Shown here: positions 1 to 6,984 of the stretch, in pieces
Numbering within the stretch: position 1 is the stretch's first letter
Layout: every line of letters starts with the position of its first letter
NCBI GenBank assembly: GCA_002435875.1
Contig: DIVN01000124.1
Location: forward strand, 1 to 9,990
Reading direction: 5' to 3'
DNA length: 9,990 bases
Source of the DNA: Anaerolineales bacterium UBA6131
Lineage (GTDB): Bacteria > Chloroflexota > Anaerolineae > UBA2200
Notes under the pieces: model-generated
What the model saw: only the letters and a program-made list of their open reading frames with translations
What the model was told of the DNA's origin: nothing
Database searches by the model: none
Made by a program: the position numbers and the translations under genes

Positions 1-22
1 AAGCCTGCGCGGCACCGTCTTC

Positions 23-565
23 TCACACCTCGCCACGAAGCTCCAGATACCGAATGTGAAACAGCACCACTGCCAGCGCCACATGAACATTCAGAGAGAG
101 CCCCTTCCCCCACATAGGCACGAACACAGCGTCATCGCATTGCAGCAGAGTGCTGCGAGTAATGCCATGATCCTCATGCCCGGCTACCAAACACACCTTA
201 TCGGGCCACTTGACCCGGTAATACGGTTGGGCATTCTCGGTGATCTCCAGCGCAAACACACGGTGGCCCTCAGCCTTCAGCTCCGCCAGCGGCTTGGTGG
301 CCTCCGCTTCATATCGCCAGGGGACGGTCCTGTCCTTGCCACGACCAACTTTGAGCACTGTCTCATTCTCGGGGGTCGGTGTGATACCTGTCAGGATCAG
401 CGACTCAACCTGCACGGCGTCGCAGATCCGGAAGATTGAGCCAACGTTCATCGCATATTGTACGCTCTGCAACACCACACTAATGGTGTGCTCTGCGATA
501 TGGGCCCGCCTGAATCCGCGGTGGAAACGTTTGAGCGCTGTGCCACCAAGCGTCTGCATCGCCAT
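23..565 (-). CDS. SPOUT (TrmH/SpoU-family) RNA 2'-O-methyltransferase, 180 aa
   Basis: Probably transfers a methyl group from S-adenosylmethionine to a ribose 2'-OH of tRNA or rRNA, in the cytoplasm. The three SPOUT motifs are in order: motif 1 NVGSIFRICDA (residues 40-50, with the conserved Asn40 and Arg46), motif 2 LVAGHEDHGI (126-135, family pattern GxExxG) and motif 3 VPMWGKGLSLNV followed by HVALAVVLF (149-169). These form the trefoil-knot cofactor site. At 180 residues it is a bare catalytic domain with no N-terminal L30e-like RNA-binding domain. The open frame extends to 655, but I start at ATG 563-565 because GGGGGAG lies 7 bases upstream and the extra 30 residues are not family-like. 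In motif 3 a His (161) follows LNV where Ser is usual. The gene follows the lipoprotein gene after 115 bases. The family is sure; the target nucleotide cannot be told from sequence, so no symbol is given. Confidence 0.9.
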   Translation of the reverse strand: MAMQTLGGTALKRFHRGFRRAHIAEHTISVVLQSVQYAMNVGSIFRICDAVQVESLILTGITPTPENETVLKVGRGKDRTVPWRYEAEATKPLAELKAEGHRVFALEITENAQPYYRVKWPDKVCLVAGHEDHGITRSTLLQCDDAVFVPMWGKGLSLNVHVALAVVLFHIRYLELRGEV

Positions 566-572
566 CAAAGAA

Positions 573-579
573 CTCCCCC
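573..579 (-). promoter_or_regulatory. Shine-Dalgarno fixing the methyltransferase start
   Basis: GGGGGAG on the minus strand lies 7 bases before ATG 563-565. It decides for this start over the in-frame start at 655, which has no comparable site. Confidence 0.7.
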
Positions 580-601
580 AAGCACTTCTTGTCCCAAACG
601 A

Positions 602-631
602 ACTATGCCACCCACCCACTGCCATTGTCCA
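602..631 (-). promoter_or_regulatory. Possible sigma-70-type promoter for the methyltransferase
   Basis: On the minus strand, TGGACA (626-631, 5 of 6 matches to TTGACA) and CATAGT (602-607, 4 of 6 to TATAAT) are separated by 18 bases. The predicted transcription start near 595 would give a leader of about 30 bases. The match is imperfect and could be chance; the gene could also be read from the upstream dehydrogenase/lipoprotein promoter. Confidence 0.3.
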
Positions 632-680
632 CTCATGAGAGTAGCTCAACGCCACCTTTCCAAATCAGCCCTGAACCCAC

Positions 681-3263
681 TCAAAACAGCGGATAGATTC
701 GGAATGTGCCGTCAGACAACGGCGCATATATCACCTGTAGCCCGCGTAAGGTGATCATCTCCCCCTGCTCAAATCGTTGCCAGGACTCCTCGGCGCCTAG
801 CTCATCCTGCAGTGCCCAGCCCAAACCAGCCCGCAGAGTCTGCTCTTTACACCAGACGAGCCCAAAGCCCCGTTGTGGTTGTACAAAGCCATCGGGCGGC
901 TGCGCCGCACAGCTGAGCGGTGGCATGCCGTCCTGCCATTGGTCGGGCACAGCCCGCCATCTTCCGTCCTCGAACAAGGCCAGCACCGTGCGGTCGTGCT
1001 CACGCCATATCATTCGGCCCCGCTCAAATGATTGCCAGGCAAGGACGCCCTCCTGCATTTCACCGAGGGGACAGCCAAGCAGGTGGCGCAAGCCAGCATC
1101 CGTGGACCAAATCCCCTCAAATAGCGCGGTAGGCATGCGGTCGCAGGACTGAGAGACACCACTCACCTTTGTGGGCTCAGGCACACTCGTCATGGTTGGC
1201 CAGGGCGTAGGCGTCAAGGTAGGAGCTGGCGTTGCTGGTGGTGGCATCTCCGCATCGGCAAACGCCCATAGCACACCTCGATCGGCGTCGGACAGATAGA
1301 TGCGCTGGCGTTCGCTATCCACGCCAAGCTCATAATCCTCCCAGGCTGTTGTCCTGCCTTTGCCTGGAATGGCTATCTGAGCCACCGTGCCAAGCCCCCG
1401 GCTGTCCAGGATCATGAGTTCCGCACTGGTGGACGTCGATGTTCCCGCCACGTGCACCAGGCAGATGAATAGATGGTTGGTGTGTGCGTTATAGGCCAGC
1501 GCTGCCGGGTACCCTGGGATGCTGATGCTCGCCAGGCGCCGCAAATCGATGGCATCGTTGACGATGAGCTGGAAGGAGCCAAAGCGCCCCGCCGTCGAAT
1601 ATACTCGGCCCCCCTCACTGTCCAACGCAAGCCCTGTTGTGCTGAGCCCGCCAACCTGACCGGCTACAGAAACCTTCCCGTCAGGTTCGACAACGTAGAT
1701 GACCAGCCCACCATTTGAGCCCGGCACACCGTTGGAGGCAACCGCAAATGCCCTGCCGGTTTGCGGGTCAATCTGTACTTCTACTGGCTTCACGCTGCTC
1801 CCATAGGACGTGCGCAGCTCCAACTGCCGCACAACCTGGCCTCTGTTGCCATCTACGACGAGATCACTGGCGTACAACTCATCCGAGTGCGGGACTGCAG
1901 AAAGGCCCTGCGGGCGTTCCCCCACAGGCAGGCTGCGCACGATCTGCCCATCGTTGGCCCTGAGGAGCATGAGATCGCCATCGGCATAGTTGAGAACCGA
2001 CAGCAGAGATGCCGCCGCGTTCAGGGAAACTTCTGTTGGATGGGCGCCCGTTCGCAGCTCGCGCACAACGCGAGATCCTTCGATCACAAGCACACCGTTA
2101 GTGCTCGCCGACGCAAGAAAGACCCGTCCGCTAGATAGATCTACGGCCATGCCTTTCGGCAGCATGGCCAAAGGCACAACTCCTGCTATCTCGCTGGCGC
2201 CAGCGGATATGACCGCGACGTTGGCACTCCCTGAATTGGCCGCATAAATTGTGCCTTCGCCGTCAACGGTCACATCGACCGGCTCCAGACCAACTCGGAT
2301 GGTGTTCAGGACTTGCAGCGAGGCCAGGTCGATCAGCGAAAGGCTATTGCTCCACGAATTCGCCACAAGCGCCAGCCGTCTTGCGGCGTCGACTGCCATC
2401 CCGCGAGGATCTGCACCAATCTCCATACGGCCGTGCTCCCGATCGCCAAACGCATCATAGATGACCAGGTGGTGCTTCTGCGTTAGCGGATCGTACTCGC
2501 CCATCAGCAGATCCCCCGAGGCGGGATCAGAACCCAGTGTGACATACACCTCGCGTTCGAGACGGCGCACCACCGTGACAGCCTTCAAGTCGATGACCGC
2601 CACGGCATTATAGGTCGCAGCATAAAGAAGTCGTGCCTCCAAGTTCAGCGCCAAAGCAAGGACGCCCACCGGCGCATCAAGCTGCATCTGCTGCAGCGGC
2701 TCTCCCGATTCTCCGTCGAGAACGGTCACCCCTCCAGCCGCACGACTGCCTACATATACGCGCCCTTCTCCTGCCACCAGACATGCCGGACCGCTCGCTA
2801 CAGGAATGCTCTTGACCACACGGGTACCGCTGAGCACCGTGACGGTATCGTCACCTTCATTCGCCACATAGACTAGGCCAGTGCTGGCATCTGCCGCGAC
2901 GTCGACGGGAAGCATACCCACATCAATCACGGCTACCAGCGCTTGATCCTTGATCACCGAGACATTGTTCGTTCCTCGGTTCGCCACGTACACATAACCG
3001 CGCGACTCGGCGATCGCCTGTGGATAGTGTCCGATGCCCGCAAGAGGCCGGAAATCGACCTGACCAAGCAATCGGGGGGACCCCGCTGGCTCCGTGGTTG
3101 CCGAAGGAGAAGCGGAGAATGTTGGCAGCGTCAGCGGCGTCGCGGTAACACTGGGCCTGGGCTGCGGCTGTGGTGTGGGGCCGGGGGGAACTCGAGCACA
3201 CGAGACAACGGCCACGAGCAGACCAATAGCTGTGCGCAGGTAGACCAGCTTGCGACCGTACAT
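681..3263 (-). CDS. YVTN beta-propeller lipoprotein with duplicated LGFP-like C-terminal module, 860 aa
   Basis: Predicted secreted, membrane-anchored protein of unknown ligand. The N-terminus is a lipoprotein signal: MYGRK, a hydrophobic core, then lipobox VVSC with Cys22 as the lipidation site. A Pro/Thr/Ser linker follows (about 26-64). Residues about 74-670 carry many YVTN/YncE-type blades, for example VYVANRGTNNVSVI (91-104), VYVANEGDDTVTVL (131-144), VYVGSRAAGGVTVL (169-182) and IYAANSGSANVAVI (339-352), enough for one large or two propellers. A second Pro/Thr linker (about 674-698) leads to a C-terminal region with two similar units: LGCPLGE...QSFERGRMIW (729-753) and LGWALQDELG...QRFEQGEMI (814-837), resembling LGFP-type wall-associated repeats. 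ATG 3261-3263 is chosen because GGGGAGGAG lies 8 bases upstream; a TTG two codons earlier is only 2 bases from that site. The dehydrogenase stop overlaps this Shine-Dalgarno, so the two genes form an operon. Propeller and lipobox are clear; the role is not known. Confidence 0.85.
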   Translation of the reverse strand: MYGRKLVYLRTAIGLLVAVVSCARVPPGPTPQPQPRPSVTATPLTLPTFSASPSATTEPAGSPRLLGQVDFRPLAGIGHYPQAIAESRGYVYVANRGTNNVSVIKDQALVAVIDVGMLPVDVAADASTGLVYVANEGDDTVTVLSGTRVVKSIPVASGPACLVAGEGRVYVGSRAAGGVTVLDGESGEPLQQMQLDAPVGVLALALNLEARLLYAATYNAVAVIDLKAVTVVRRLEREVYVTLGSDPASGDLLMGEYDPLTQKHHLVIYDAFGDREHGRMEIGADPRGMAVDAARRLALVANSWSNSLSLIDLASLQVLNTIRVGLEPVDVTVDGEGTIYAANSGSANVAVISAGASEIAGVVPLAMLPKGMAVDLSSGRVFLASASTNGVLVIEGSRVVRELRTGAHPTEVSLNAAASLLSVLNYADGDLMLLRANDGQIVRSLPVGERPQGLSAVPHSDELYASDLVVDGNRGQVVRQLELRTSYGSSVKPVEVQIDPQTGRAFAVASNGVPGSNGGLVIYVVEPDGKVSVAGQVGGLSTTGLALDSEGGRVYSTAGRFGSFQLIVNDAIDLRRLASISIPGYPAALAYNAHTNHLFICLVHVAGTSTSTSAELMILDSRGLGTVAQIAIPGKGRTTAWEDYELGVDSERQRIYLSDADRGVLWAFADAEMPPPATPAPTLTPTPWPTMTSVPEPTKVSGVSQSCDRMPTALFEGIWSTDAGLRHLLGCPLGEMQEGVLAWQSFERGRMIWREHDRTVLALFEDGRWRAVPDQWQDGMPPLSCAAQPPDGFVQPQRGFGLVWCKEQTLRAGLGWALQDELGAEESWQRFEQGEMITLRGLQVIYAPLSDGTFRIYPLF

Positions 3264-3271
3264 TGCCAAGA

Positions 3272-3280
3272 CTCCTCCCC
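3272..3280 (-). promoter_or_regulatory. Shine-Dalgarno of the lipoprotein gene, overlapping the upstream stop codon
   Basis: GGGGAGGAG starts with the last base of the dehydrogenase TAG stop (3280-3282) and lies 8 bases before ATG 3261-3263. This arrangement favours translational coupling of the two genes. Confidence 0.75.
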
Positions 3281-4233
3281 TAGATGCGCACGAGTACCTT
3301 CATAACACCCTTTGCGGCGGCCCCCTCAAGGGCTGTGATCCCATCATTTAGCGCAAACTCGGATGAGACGAGTGACTCGACATCGACCAGCTTGCCAGCC
3401 AGAAGTCTGAGCGCGGGAGCAAATGGCCCGCAGCGTGAGCCGACCAGGGTGATCTCATCCACCACCATCTCGCTCAAGTTCACCAGGTTCTGTCCATGAA
3501 ACGTGCTCTTGAGCACACAAGTTCCCTGCGGGCGCACAAGCCGACGTGCCAGCCAGAAGCCCTCCTCCTGGCCGGTGCAGTCCACCACGACATCGGCGCC
3601 TGGAGCGACTGCCTCTGATGCCAGTTGCGTGGCGACGCCCAGGCGAGCAATCACCTTGAGCTTGGCCGTGTGGTGACCAATGGCGAGCAAGTCACAGCCA
3701 GTCAGCCGAAGAGCTTGTGCTACCAACAGCCCCAGTTTGCCATCACCCAGGACGATCACACGTTGTGTCGGCTTGATATGTACCTGCTCGAGGATTTCCA
3801 GTGCAGCTGCCAGCGGCTCGACGAACACGGCCTGCACATCCGTGACACTATCGGGCACGCGATGCAGATTGCGCACGGGTAGGACACAATACTCAGCCAG
3901 GGCACCGTCCCGCCCCCAGATACCCAGAGTTGTGCGCTGCGGACAATGGGTCACCCTTCCCGCGCGGCATGCGGGGCACTCCCCGCAGAAGCAGTTGATC
4001 TCTCCCACCACCCGCAGTCCGGTCCATCCGGGTTCGGCGCATTGCTCGACCATCCCCACAAACTCGTGGCCCAGCACACCCTGGTAGCCCATATAGCCCT
4101 TCATGATCTCCAGATCGGTGTTGCAGATGCCAGCCATGCGCACCTTGATCAGAGCCTCATCGGGACCTGGCATGGGTACAGGATAGTCCCGAGCCAACCT
4201 CAGTCGTCCATCATAGACCATAGCGCGCATCAT
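3280..4233 (-). CDS. Zinc-dependent medium-chain dehydrogenase (MDR family), short form, 317 aa
   Basis: Predicted cytoplasmic NAD(P)-dependent oxidoreductase acting on an alcohol or polyol; substrate unknown. Catalytic zinc ligands are Cys37 (AGICNTD), His56 (GHEFVG) and Glu139 (VEPLAAAL). The structural zinc site is Cys83-x2-Cys86-x2-Cys89-x7-Cys97. The Rossmann loop is GDGKLG (163-168). The end of the second strand reads LLAIGHH with no acidic residue, so NADP may be preferred over NAD (inference). The 317 residues are shorter than the usual 340-380. Pattern and length match the MDR_like subgroup with GICNTDLEI and LVGSRCGPFAPALRLL signatures, known to me from sequence databases. The open frame reaches 4320, but its first part overlaps the secF terminator and this gene's own promoter. 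GGAGGG lies 4 bases before ATG 4233 and 7 before the adjacent ATG at 4230, so either may be used. It shares an operon with the lipoprotein downstream. Confidence 0.88.
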   Translation of the reverse strand: MMRAMVYDGRLRLARDYPVPMPGPDEALIKVRMAGICNTDLEIMKGYMGYQGVLGHEFVGMVEQCAEPGWTGLRVVGEINCFCGECPACRAGRVTHCPQRTTLGIWGRDGALAEYCVLPVRNLHRVPDSVTDVQAVFVEPLAAALEILEQVHIKPTQRVIVLGDGKLGLLVAQALRLTGCDLLAIGHHTAKLKVIARLGVATQLASEAVAPGADVVVDCTGQEEGFWLARRLVRPQGTCVLKSTFHGQNLVNLSEMVVDEITLVGSRCGPFAPALRLLAGKLVDVESLVSSEFALNDGITALEGAAAKGVMKVLVRI

Positions 4234-4237
4234 GCGT

Positions 4238-4243
4238 CCCTCC
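4238..4243 (-). promoter_or_regulatory. Shine-Dalgarno of the dehydrogenase gene
   Basis: GGAGGG lies just before a double ATG (4231-4233 and 4228-4230). It rules out the longer reading from 4320, whose start lies in the terminator T-run. Confidence 0.75.
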
Positions 4244-4260
4244 GGTGCGGTGTTAGGCGC

Positions 4261-4269
4261 ATTATAGCA
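4261..4269 (-). promoter_or_regulatory. Extended -10 promoter of the dehydrogenase/lipoprotein operon
   Basis: On the minus strand TGC-TATAAT combines a perfect -10 (4261-4266) with the TGn extension (4267-4269). No good -35 is seen 16-18 bases upstream, which fits an extended -10 promoter. The predicted start near 4254 leaves a leader of about 21 bases holding the GGAGGG site. Confidence 0.7.
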
Positions 4270-4309
4270 CGGACATGCGGGCCAAACGACACGGCGAACC
4301 TGTTTCCCT

Positions 4310-4344
4310 AAAAAGAACAAGCCCGGCTTGAGAAGGCCGGGCTT
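4310..4344 (-). terminator. Rho-independent terminator of secD-secF
   Basis: A 9-bp GC-rich stem (AAGCCCGGC at 4319-4327 pairs with GCCGGGCTT at 4336-4344) has an 8-base loop. Read on the minus strand it is followed by GTTCTTTTT. It begins about 18 bases after the secF stop, so it closes the secD-secF unit and separates it from the dehydrogenase promoter. Confidence 0.85.
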
Positions 4345-4362
4345 GCAGCATAGTCCGAAAGC

Positions 4363-5304
4363 TCACGCTTGGGCGTGTTGGCGTCGAAACAGCCGCCGTA
4401 TGGCACCGCCCAACTCCCCCTTCTCCCAAACAACCAACAACGGGACTGCGAAGAAGATGGACGAGTAGGTCCCGGTGACGAGCCCCACCAGCAGTGTGGC
4501 GATGAACTGTCGGATCGTCACACCACCGAAGAAGAGAATGGCAACAAGGATGAAAATGGCGTTCAACTGCGTAGCCAGCGAGCGATGCACAGTCTCGAGC
4601 AGGCTGCGGTTGACGATCACCTCATAGGGCTCACCCCGTCTCTTGGGAATGTTCTCGCGAATTCGATCGAACACTACAATGGTATCCTGCACCGAGTACC
4701 CTGTGACAGTGAGCATGGCGGTCAAGAACAGGGAGTCCGCCTCCCATCCCAGCACCAGCCCGAAAATGGCATAGACACCCAAAGTGACCAGTACGTCGTG
4801 CAGTGTCTTGGCGGTTGTGCAGAGCCCATAACGCAGCGCGTTGGGCACCTTCCTCCACGCGAACACTACAAACCCAGTGATCACCAGCACTGCAGCACCG
4901 ACGGCCATAGCTGCGCTGCGCGTCACCTCGCGCCCAACAGTGGGGCCCACCTGGTCGAAGCGCAACTCGGTCAGGGGACCGAAGTGAGCCCGCAGATCGT
5001 TCTGAATCTGCGTTTTCTCACCGTCCTGCAACTCCTTTGAGCGGATCACCACTGTCTTGTCGTCAAGTGTTGTCTGCACGGTGGTATCAGCATATCCACG
5101 ATCGGCAAAGACCAGCCGAACTTCGCTCGGCTGCACCGGTTGCTCGAAGGCAATCTCCATCAACGCCCCCCCAGTGAAGTCGATGCTGAGGCGAAGCGGA
5201 GTGCCATAGCGGCGAACCGACAGCCCCATCGCAACCAGTCCAGGGATGATGATGAGAGCCGACAACAGGAAGTACCAGCGTCTCTTGCCAACAATATCGA
5301 TCAT
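4363..5304 (-). CDS. secF: Protein-export membrane protein SecF, 313 aa
   Basis: Partner of SecD in the SecDF complex, an RND-type, proton-driven motor that helps pull secreted proteins out of the SecYEG channel. The N-terminal membrane segment (about 11-28) is followed by a periplasmic-type head starting with the family motif IDFTGG (41-46) and ending with QVGPTVGREV (118-127). Five further hydrophobic segments follow. Conserved membrane residues are seen in LHD (168-170) and in GYSVQDTIVVFDRIREN (202-218, including Asp207 and Asp213), which is the SecF proton-path signature. Length is normal for the family. ATG 5304 has AGGGAGG 4 bases upstream. It lies 43 bases after secD and is followed by a strong terminator. 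No yajC is seen next to the pair. Confidence 0.96.
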   Translation of the reverse strand: MIDIVGKRRWYFLLSALIIIPGLVAMGLSVRRYGTPLRLSIDFTGGALMEIAFEQPVQPSEVRLVFADRGYADTTVQTTLDDKTVVIRSKELQDGEKTQIQNDLRAHFGPLTELRFDQVGPTVGREVTRSAAMAVGAAVLVITGFVVFAWRKVPNALRYGLCTTAKTLHDVLVTLGVYAIFGLVLGWEADSLFLTAMLTVTGYSVQDTIVVFDRIRENIPKRRGEPYEVIVNRSLLETVHRSLATQLNAIFILVAILFFGGVTIRQFIATLLVGLVTGTYSSIFFAVPLLVVWEKGELGGAIRRLFRRQHAQA

Positions 5305-5308
5305 GAAG

Positions 5309-5337
5309 CCTCCCTCAGGTGAGGAGATTTATCACCT
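5309..5337 (-). promoter_or_regulatory. secF ribosome-binding site with an adjacent small hairpin
   Basis: In the 43-base secD-secF gap, AGGTGA and TCACCT (5332-5337 and 5317-5322) can form a 6-bp stem with a 9-base loop on the minus-strand RNA. It lies immediately before AGGGAGG (5309-5315), the secF Shine-Dalgarno. The stem is seen; any effect on secF translation is speculative. Confidence 0.35.
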
Positions 5338-5347
5338 TTCTGCAGAC

Positions 5348-6823
5348 CTAAAGCCCGATAAGCCACTTGCTGTCGCGCAGCCCTTCGCCGCCAACCGCGT
5401 ACAGCGCGCGAATCACCGTCCGCGTGACGGTGATGGCGGTGAACATGCTCACCAGGATGCCCATGAACAGCGTTACGGCAAACCCCTTCACCATGCTCGC
5501 ACCATAGTTCGAGCCAAACCAATACAGAATCACACAGGTAATCAAGGTCGAGAGGTTTGAGTCACGGATCGATGTCCATGCGCGTGCGAAACCAGACTCG
5601 ATGGCCGAAGCGAAGCGTTTACCTTGGCGCAACTCTTCCTTCATACGTTCGAAAATGAGGATATTGGCATCCACGGCTGTGCCAACGGAGAAGAGAAAGC
5701 CTGCCAGACCGGGCAAGGTAAGGGTTACCGGAACCACCTTGAAAAGGGCAAAGGTCACCAACGCATAAACAACCAGGGCGATATCCGCGACCAAGCCATG
5801 GAGCCTGTAGTAAACCAACATAAAGACCAGCACAGTGACCACCCCGATGATGCCAGCTTGCGTGCTTTTTGCCACCGAGTCTTGGCCTAGCGTTGGACCC
5901 ACGGTCCGGTTCTGGATCACCTTCAGGGGTACCGGCAACGCACCGTAGCGTAGTTGGACAACCAGGTTGCGCGCTTCGGCCAGGCTGAACTCTCCGGTAA
6001 TCCTGCCGCTGCCCTCGGTGATCGCTGTCTCAATGCGCGGGCACGAGATGACTACGCCATCCAGCACGATGGCCAGATACTGATTCACGTGGGCCGCAGT
6101 GAAATCGGCGAATATCTGCCCGCCCTCTGCGGTAAGCTGGAAGTTGATCTGCGGTCGACCGAATTCGTCTTGTCCTACCTGGGCGCTCTCCAGATAGCGC
6201 CCGGTGATGAGCGTGTGAAACACGCGCACCTCAGGGGTGGGACTCGGCGTTGGTTCGGTAGCGGCAACCGCTGTAGGAGTCACCACCTCAGTGGTCGTTA
6301 TCTCCTGTGTGATAGTCACCGATGGTGAGGGGGTCTCGGTCGGGACAGGTGTGGGCGTCACCAGGCCATACTCGCCGGTCTGGCTGAAGCTCGTCAGAAC
6401 CTGGGTACCTGGGGTGAGGATCGTATAACCCGCGTCGACAAACTCGAGCAAGCCCGTCTGGCGCAAGGTAGTGACAGCAGTATCTGGATCACTGATACCA
6501 GGCAACTCTACCACAATCCGATCCGTGCCTGCCAACTGCACCAGAGGCTCGGCCACCCCCAAAGCGTTGACGCGGTTCTCCACGATAACTTTGGCCGCAC
6601 CCATCGCTTCCGCGTCGACAGGCTGCCCCCCAGGCATATCGGCCTGCAAGACAACTTGCACACCACCCTGCAAGTCAAGCCCCTGATAGACGCGAATATC
6701 ACGATCGAAGTTGATCGGCCCAAAGTGAATGTGCAGTCCCGGATTGGATGGCCACACAATCCATATGGCCACCGCAGTAAGGATGATGATGACTATCAGG
6801 AGACTCATATCACGTTGCTGCAT
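5348..6823 (-). CDS. secD: Protein translocase subunit SecD, 491 aa
   Basis: Forms the SecDF proton-driven export motor with the SecF encoded next. The first membrane segment is at about 6-25. The conserved GLDLQGG (48-54) starts the large outer P1 domain, and QNRTVGPTLGQDS (304-316) leads into a block of five membrane segments. The signature GTAVDANILIFERMKEE (381-397) carries the conserved Asp385 of the proton path. Oddity: residues about 154-199 (bases 6227-6361) form a Thr/Pro/Ser/Val-rich low-complexity linker inside the outer domain, where many SecD proteins have only a short connection. The frame runs up to a GTG at 6853, but ATG 6821-6823 is preferred because GGGAGGGAG lies just upstream and the next residues fit the usual SecD start. 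It has its own strong promoter and a structured leader. Confidence 0.95.
   Translation of the reverse strand: MQQRDMSLLIVIIILTAVAIWIVWPSNPGLHIHFGPINFDRDIRVYQGLDLQGGVQVVLQADMPGGQPVDAEAMGAAKVIVENRVNALGVAEPLVQLAGTDRIVVELPGISDPDTAVTTLRQTGLLEFVDAGYTILTPGTQVLTSFSQTGEYGLVTPTPVPTETPSPSVTITQEITTTEVVTPTAVAATEPTPSPTPEVRVFHTLITGRYLESAQVGQDEFGRPQINFQLTAEGGQIFADFTAAHVNQYLAIVLDGVVISCPRIETAITEGSGRITGEFSLAEARNLVVQLRYGALPVPLKVIQNRTVGPTLGQDSVAKSTQAGIIGVVTVLVFMLVYYRLHGLVADIALVVYALVTFALFKVVPVTLTLPGLAGFLFSVGTAVDANILIFERMKEELRQGKRFASAIESGFARAWTSIRDSNLSTLITCVILYWFGSNYGASMVKGFAVTLFMGILVSMFTAITVTRTVIRALYAVGGEGLRDSKWLIGL
6227..6361 (-). other. Thr/Pro-rich low-complexity linker in SecD
   Basis: These codons encode about 45 residues dominated by Thr, Pro, Val, Ser and Glu (for example TPTPVPTETPSPS and TEPTPSPTPE). 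They interrupt the extracytoplasmic part of SecD. The composition resembles the linkers of the lipoprotein encoded at 681-3263, so this linker type is a habit of the genome and is not limited to one protein. Confidence 0.8.
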
Positions 6824-6828
6824 CCGCT

Positions 6829-6837
6829 CTCCCTCCC
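6829..6837 (-). promoter_or_regulatory. Shine-Dalgarno fixing the secD start
   Basis: GGGAGGGAG on the minus strand lies 5 bases before ATG 6821-6823 (8 bases counted from its GGAGG core). It favours this ATG over the GTG at 6851-6853. Confidence 0.7.
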
Positions 6838-6859
6838 AGGCAACTCCTGACACACAACA

Positions 6860-6894
6860 GCCACACCCGCCAAGGGTGTGGCCGGCGCGCGCCG
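6860..6894 (-). promoter_or_regulatory. Structured leader of secD: palindrome plus 9-bp hairpin
   Basis: The predicted secD leader contains a perfect 12-base palindrome, CGGCGCGCGCCG (6883-6894). Directly after it comes a 9-bp hairpin, GCCACACCC (6860-6868) with GGGTGTGGC (6874-6882) around a 5-base loop. No T-run follows, so the hairpin is not a standard terminator. It may affect transcript stability or expression of secD; that is inference. Confidence 0.55.
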
Positions 6895-6907
6895 TCTAGA
6901 TTGGCCG

Positions 6908-6936
6908 ATTGTATGGCATCGCTGCCCATCTGTCAA
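6908..6936 (-). promoter_or_regulatory. secD: Strong sigma-70-type promoter of secD-secF
   Basis: On the minus strand a perfect -35 TTGACA (6931-6936) and -10 TACAAT (6908-6913, 5 of 6) are separated by exactly 17 bases. The predicted start near 6901 gives a leader of about 78 bases before ATG 6823. A perfect dyad, CTGTCA-AA-TGACAG (6930-6943), overlaps the -35 and could be an operator. Confidence 0.8.
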
Positions 6937-6984
6937 ATGACAGTATGCGCGATGGGCCGCATGGGGTAGCAGTCGTACCTGTCT

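Noticed and set aside
566..655. N-terminal extension of the methyltransferase to 655
   Set aside because: It has no ribosome-binding site and no family similarity, and a possible promoter lies inside it.
706..1152. A 148-codon open frame on the plus strand opposite the lipoprotein gene
   Set aside because: Its Ser/Pro/Cys/Arg-rich composition is typical of an antisense shadow; the minus-strand protein has clear domains over the same bases.
4234..4320. N-terminal extension of the dehydrogenase up to the ATG at 4320
   Set aside because: It would start in the T-run of the secF terminator and span the gene's own extended -10 promoter; a good Shine-Dalgarno lies before 4233.
4369..5040. A 223-codon open frame on the plus strand opposite secF
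   Set aside because: It lies wholly antisense to a certain secF, has no recognisable domain, and its residues are those expected from the complement of membrane codons.
6945..6962. Inverted repeat ATGCG...CGCAT after the P-loop gene as a terminator
   Set aside because: The stem is only 5 bp with an 8-base loop and no T-run follows on either strand.
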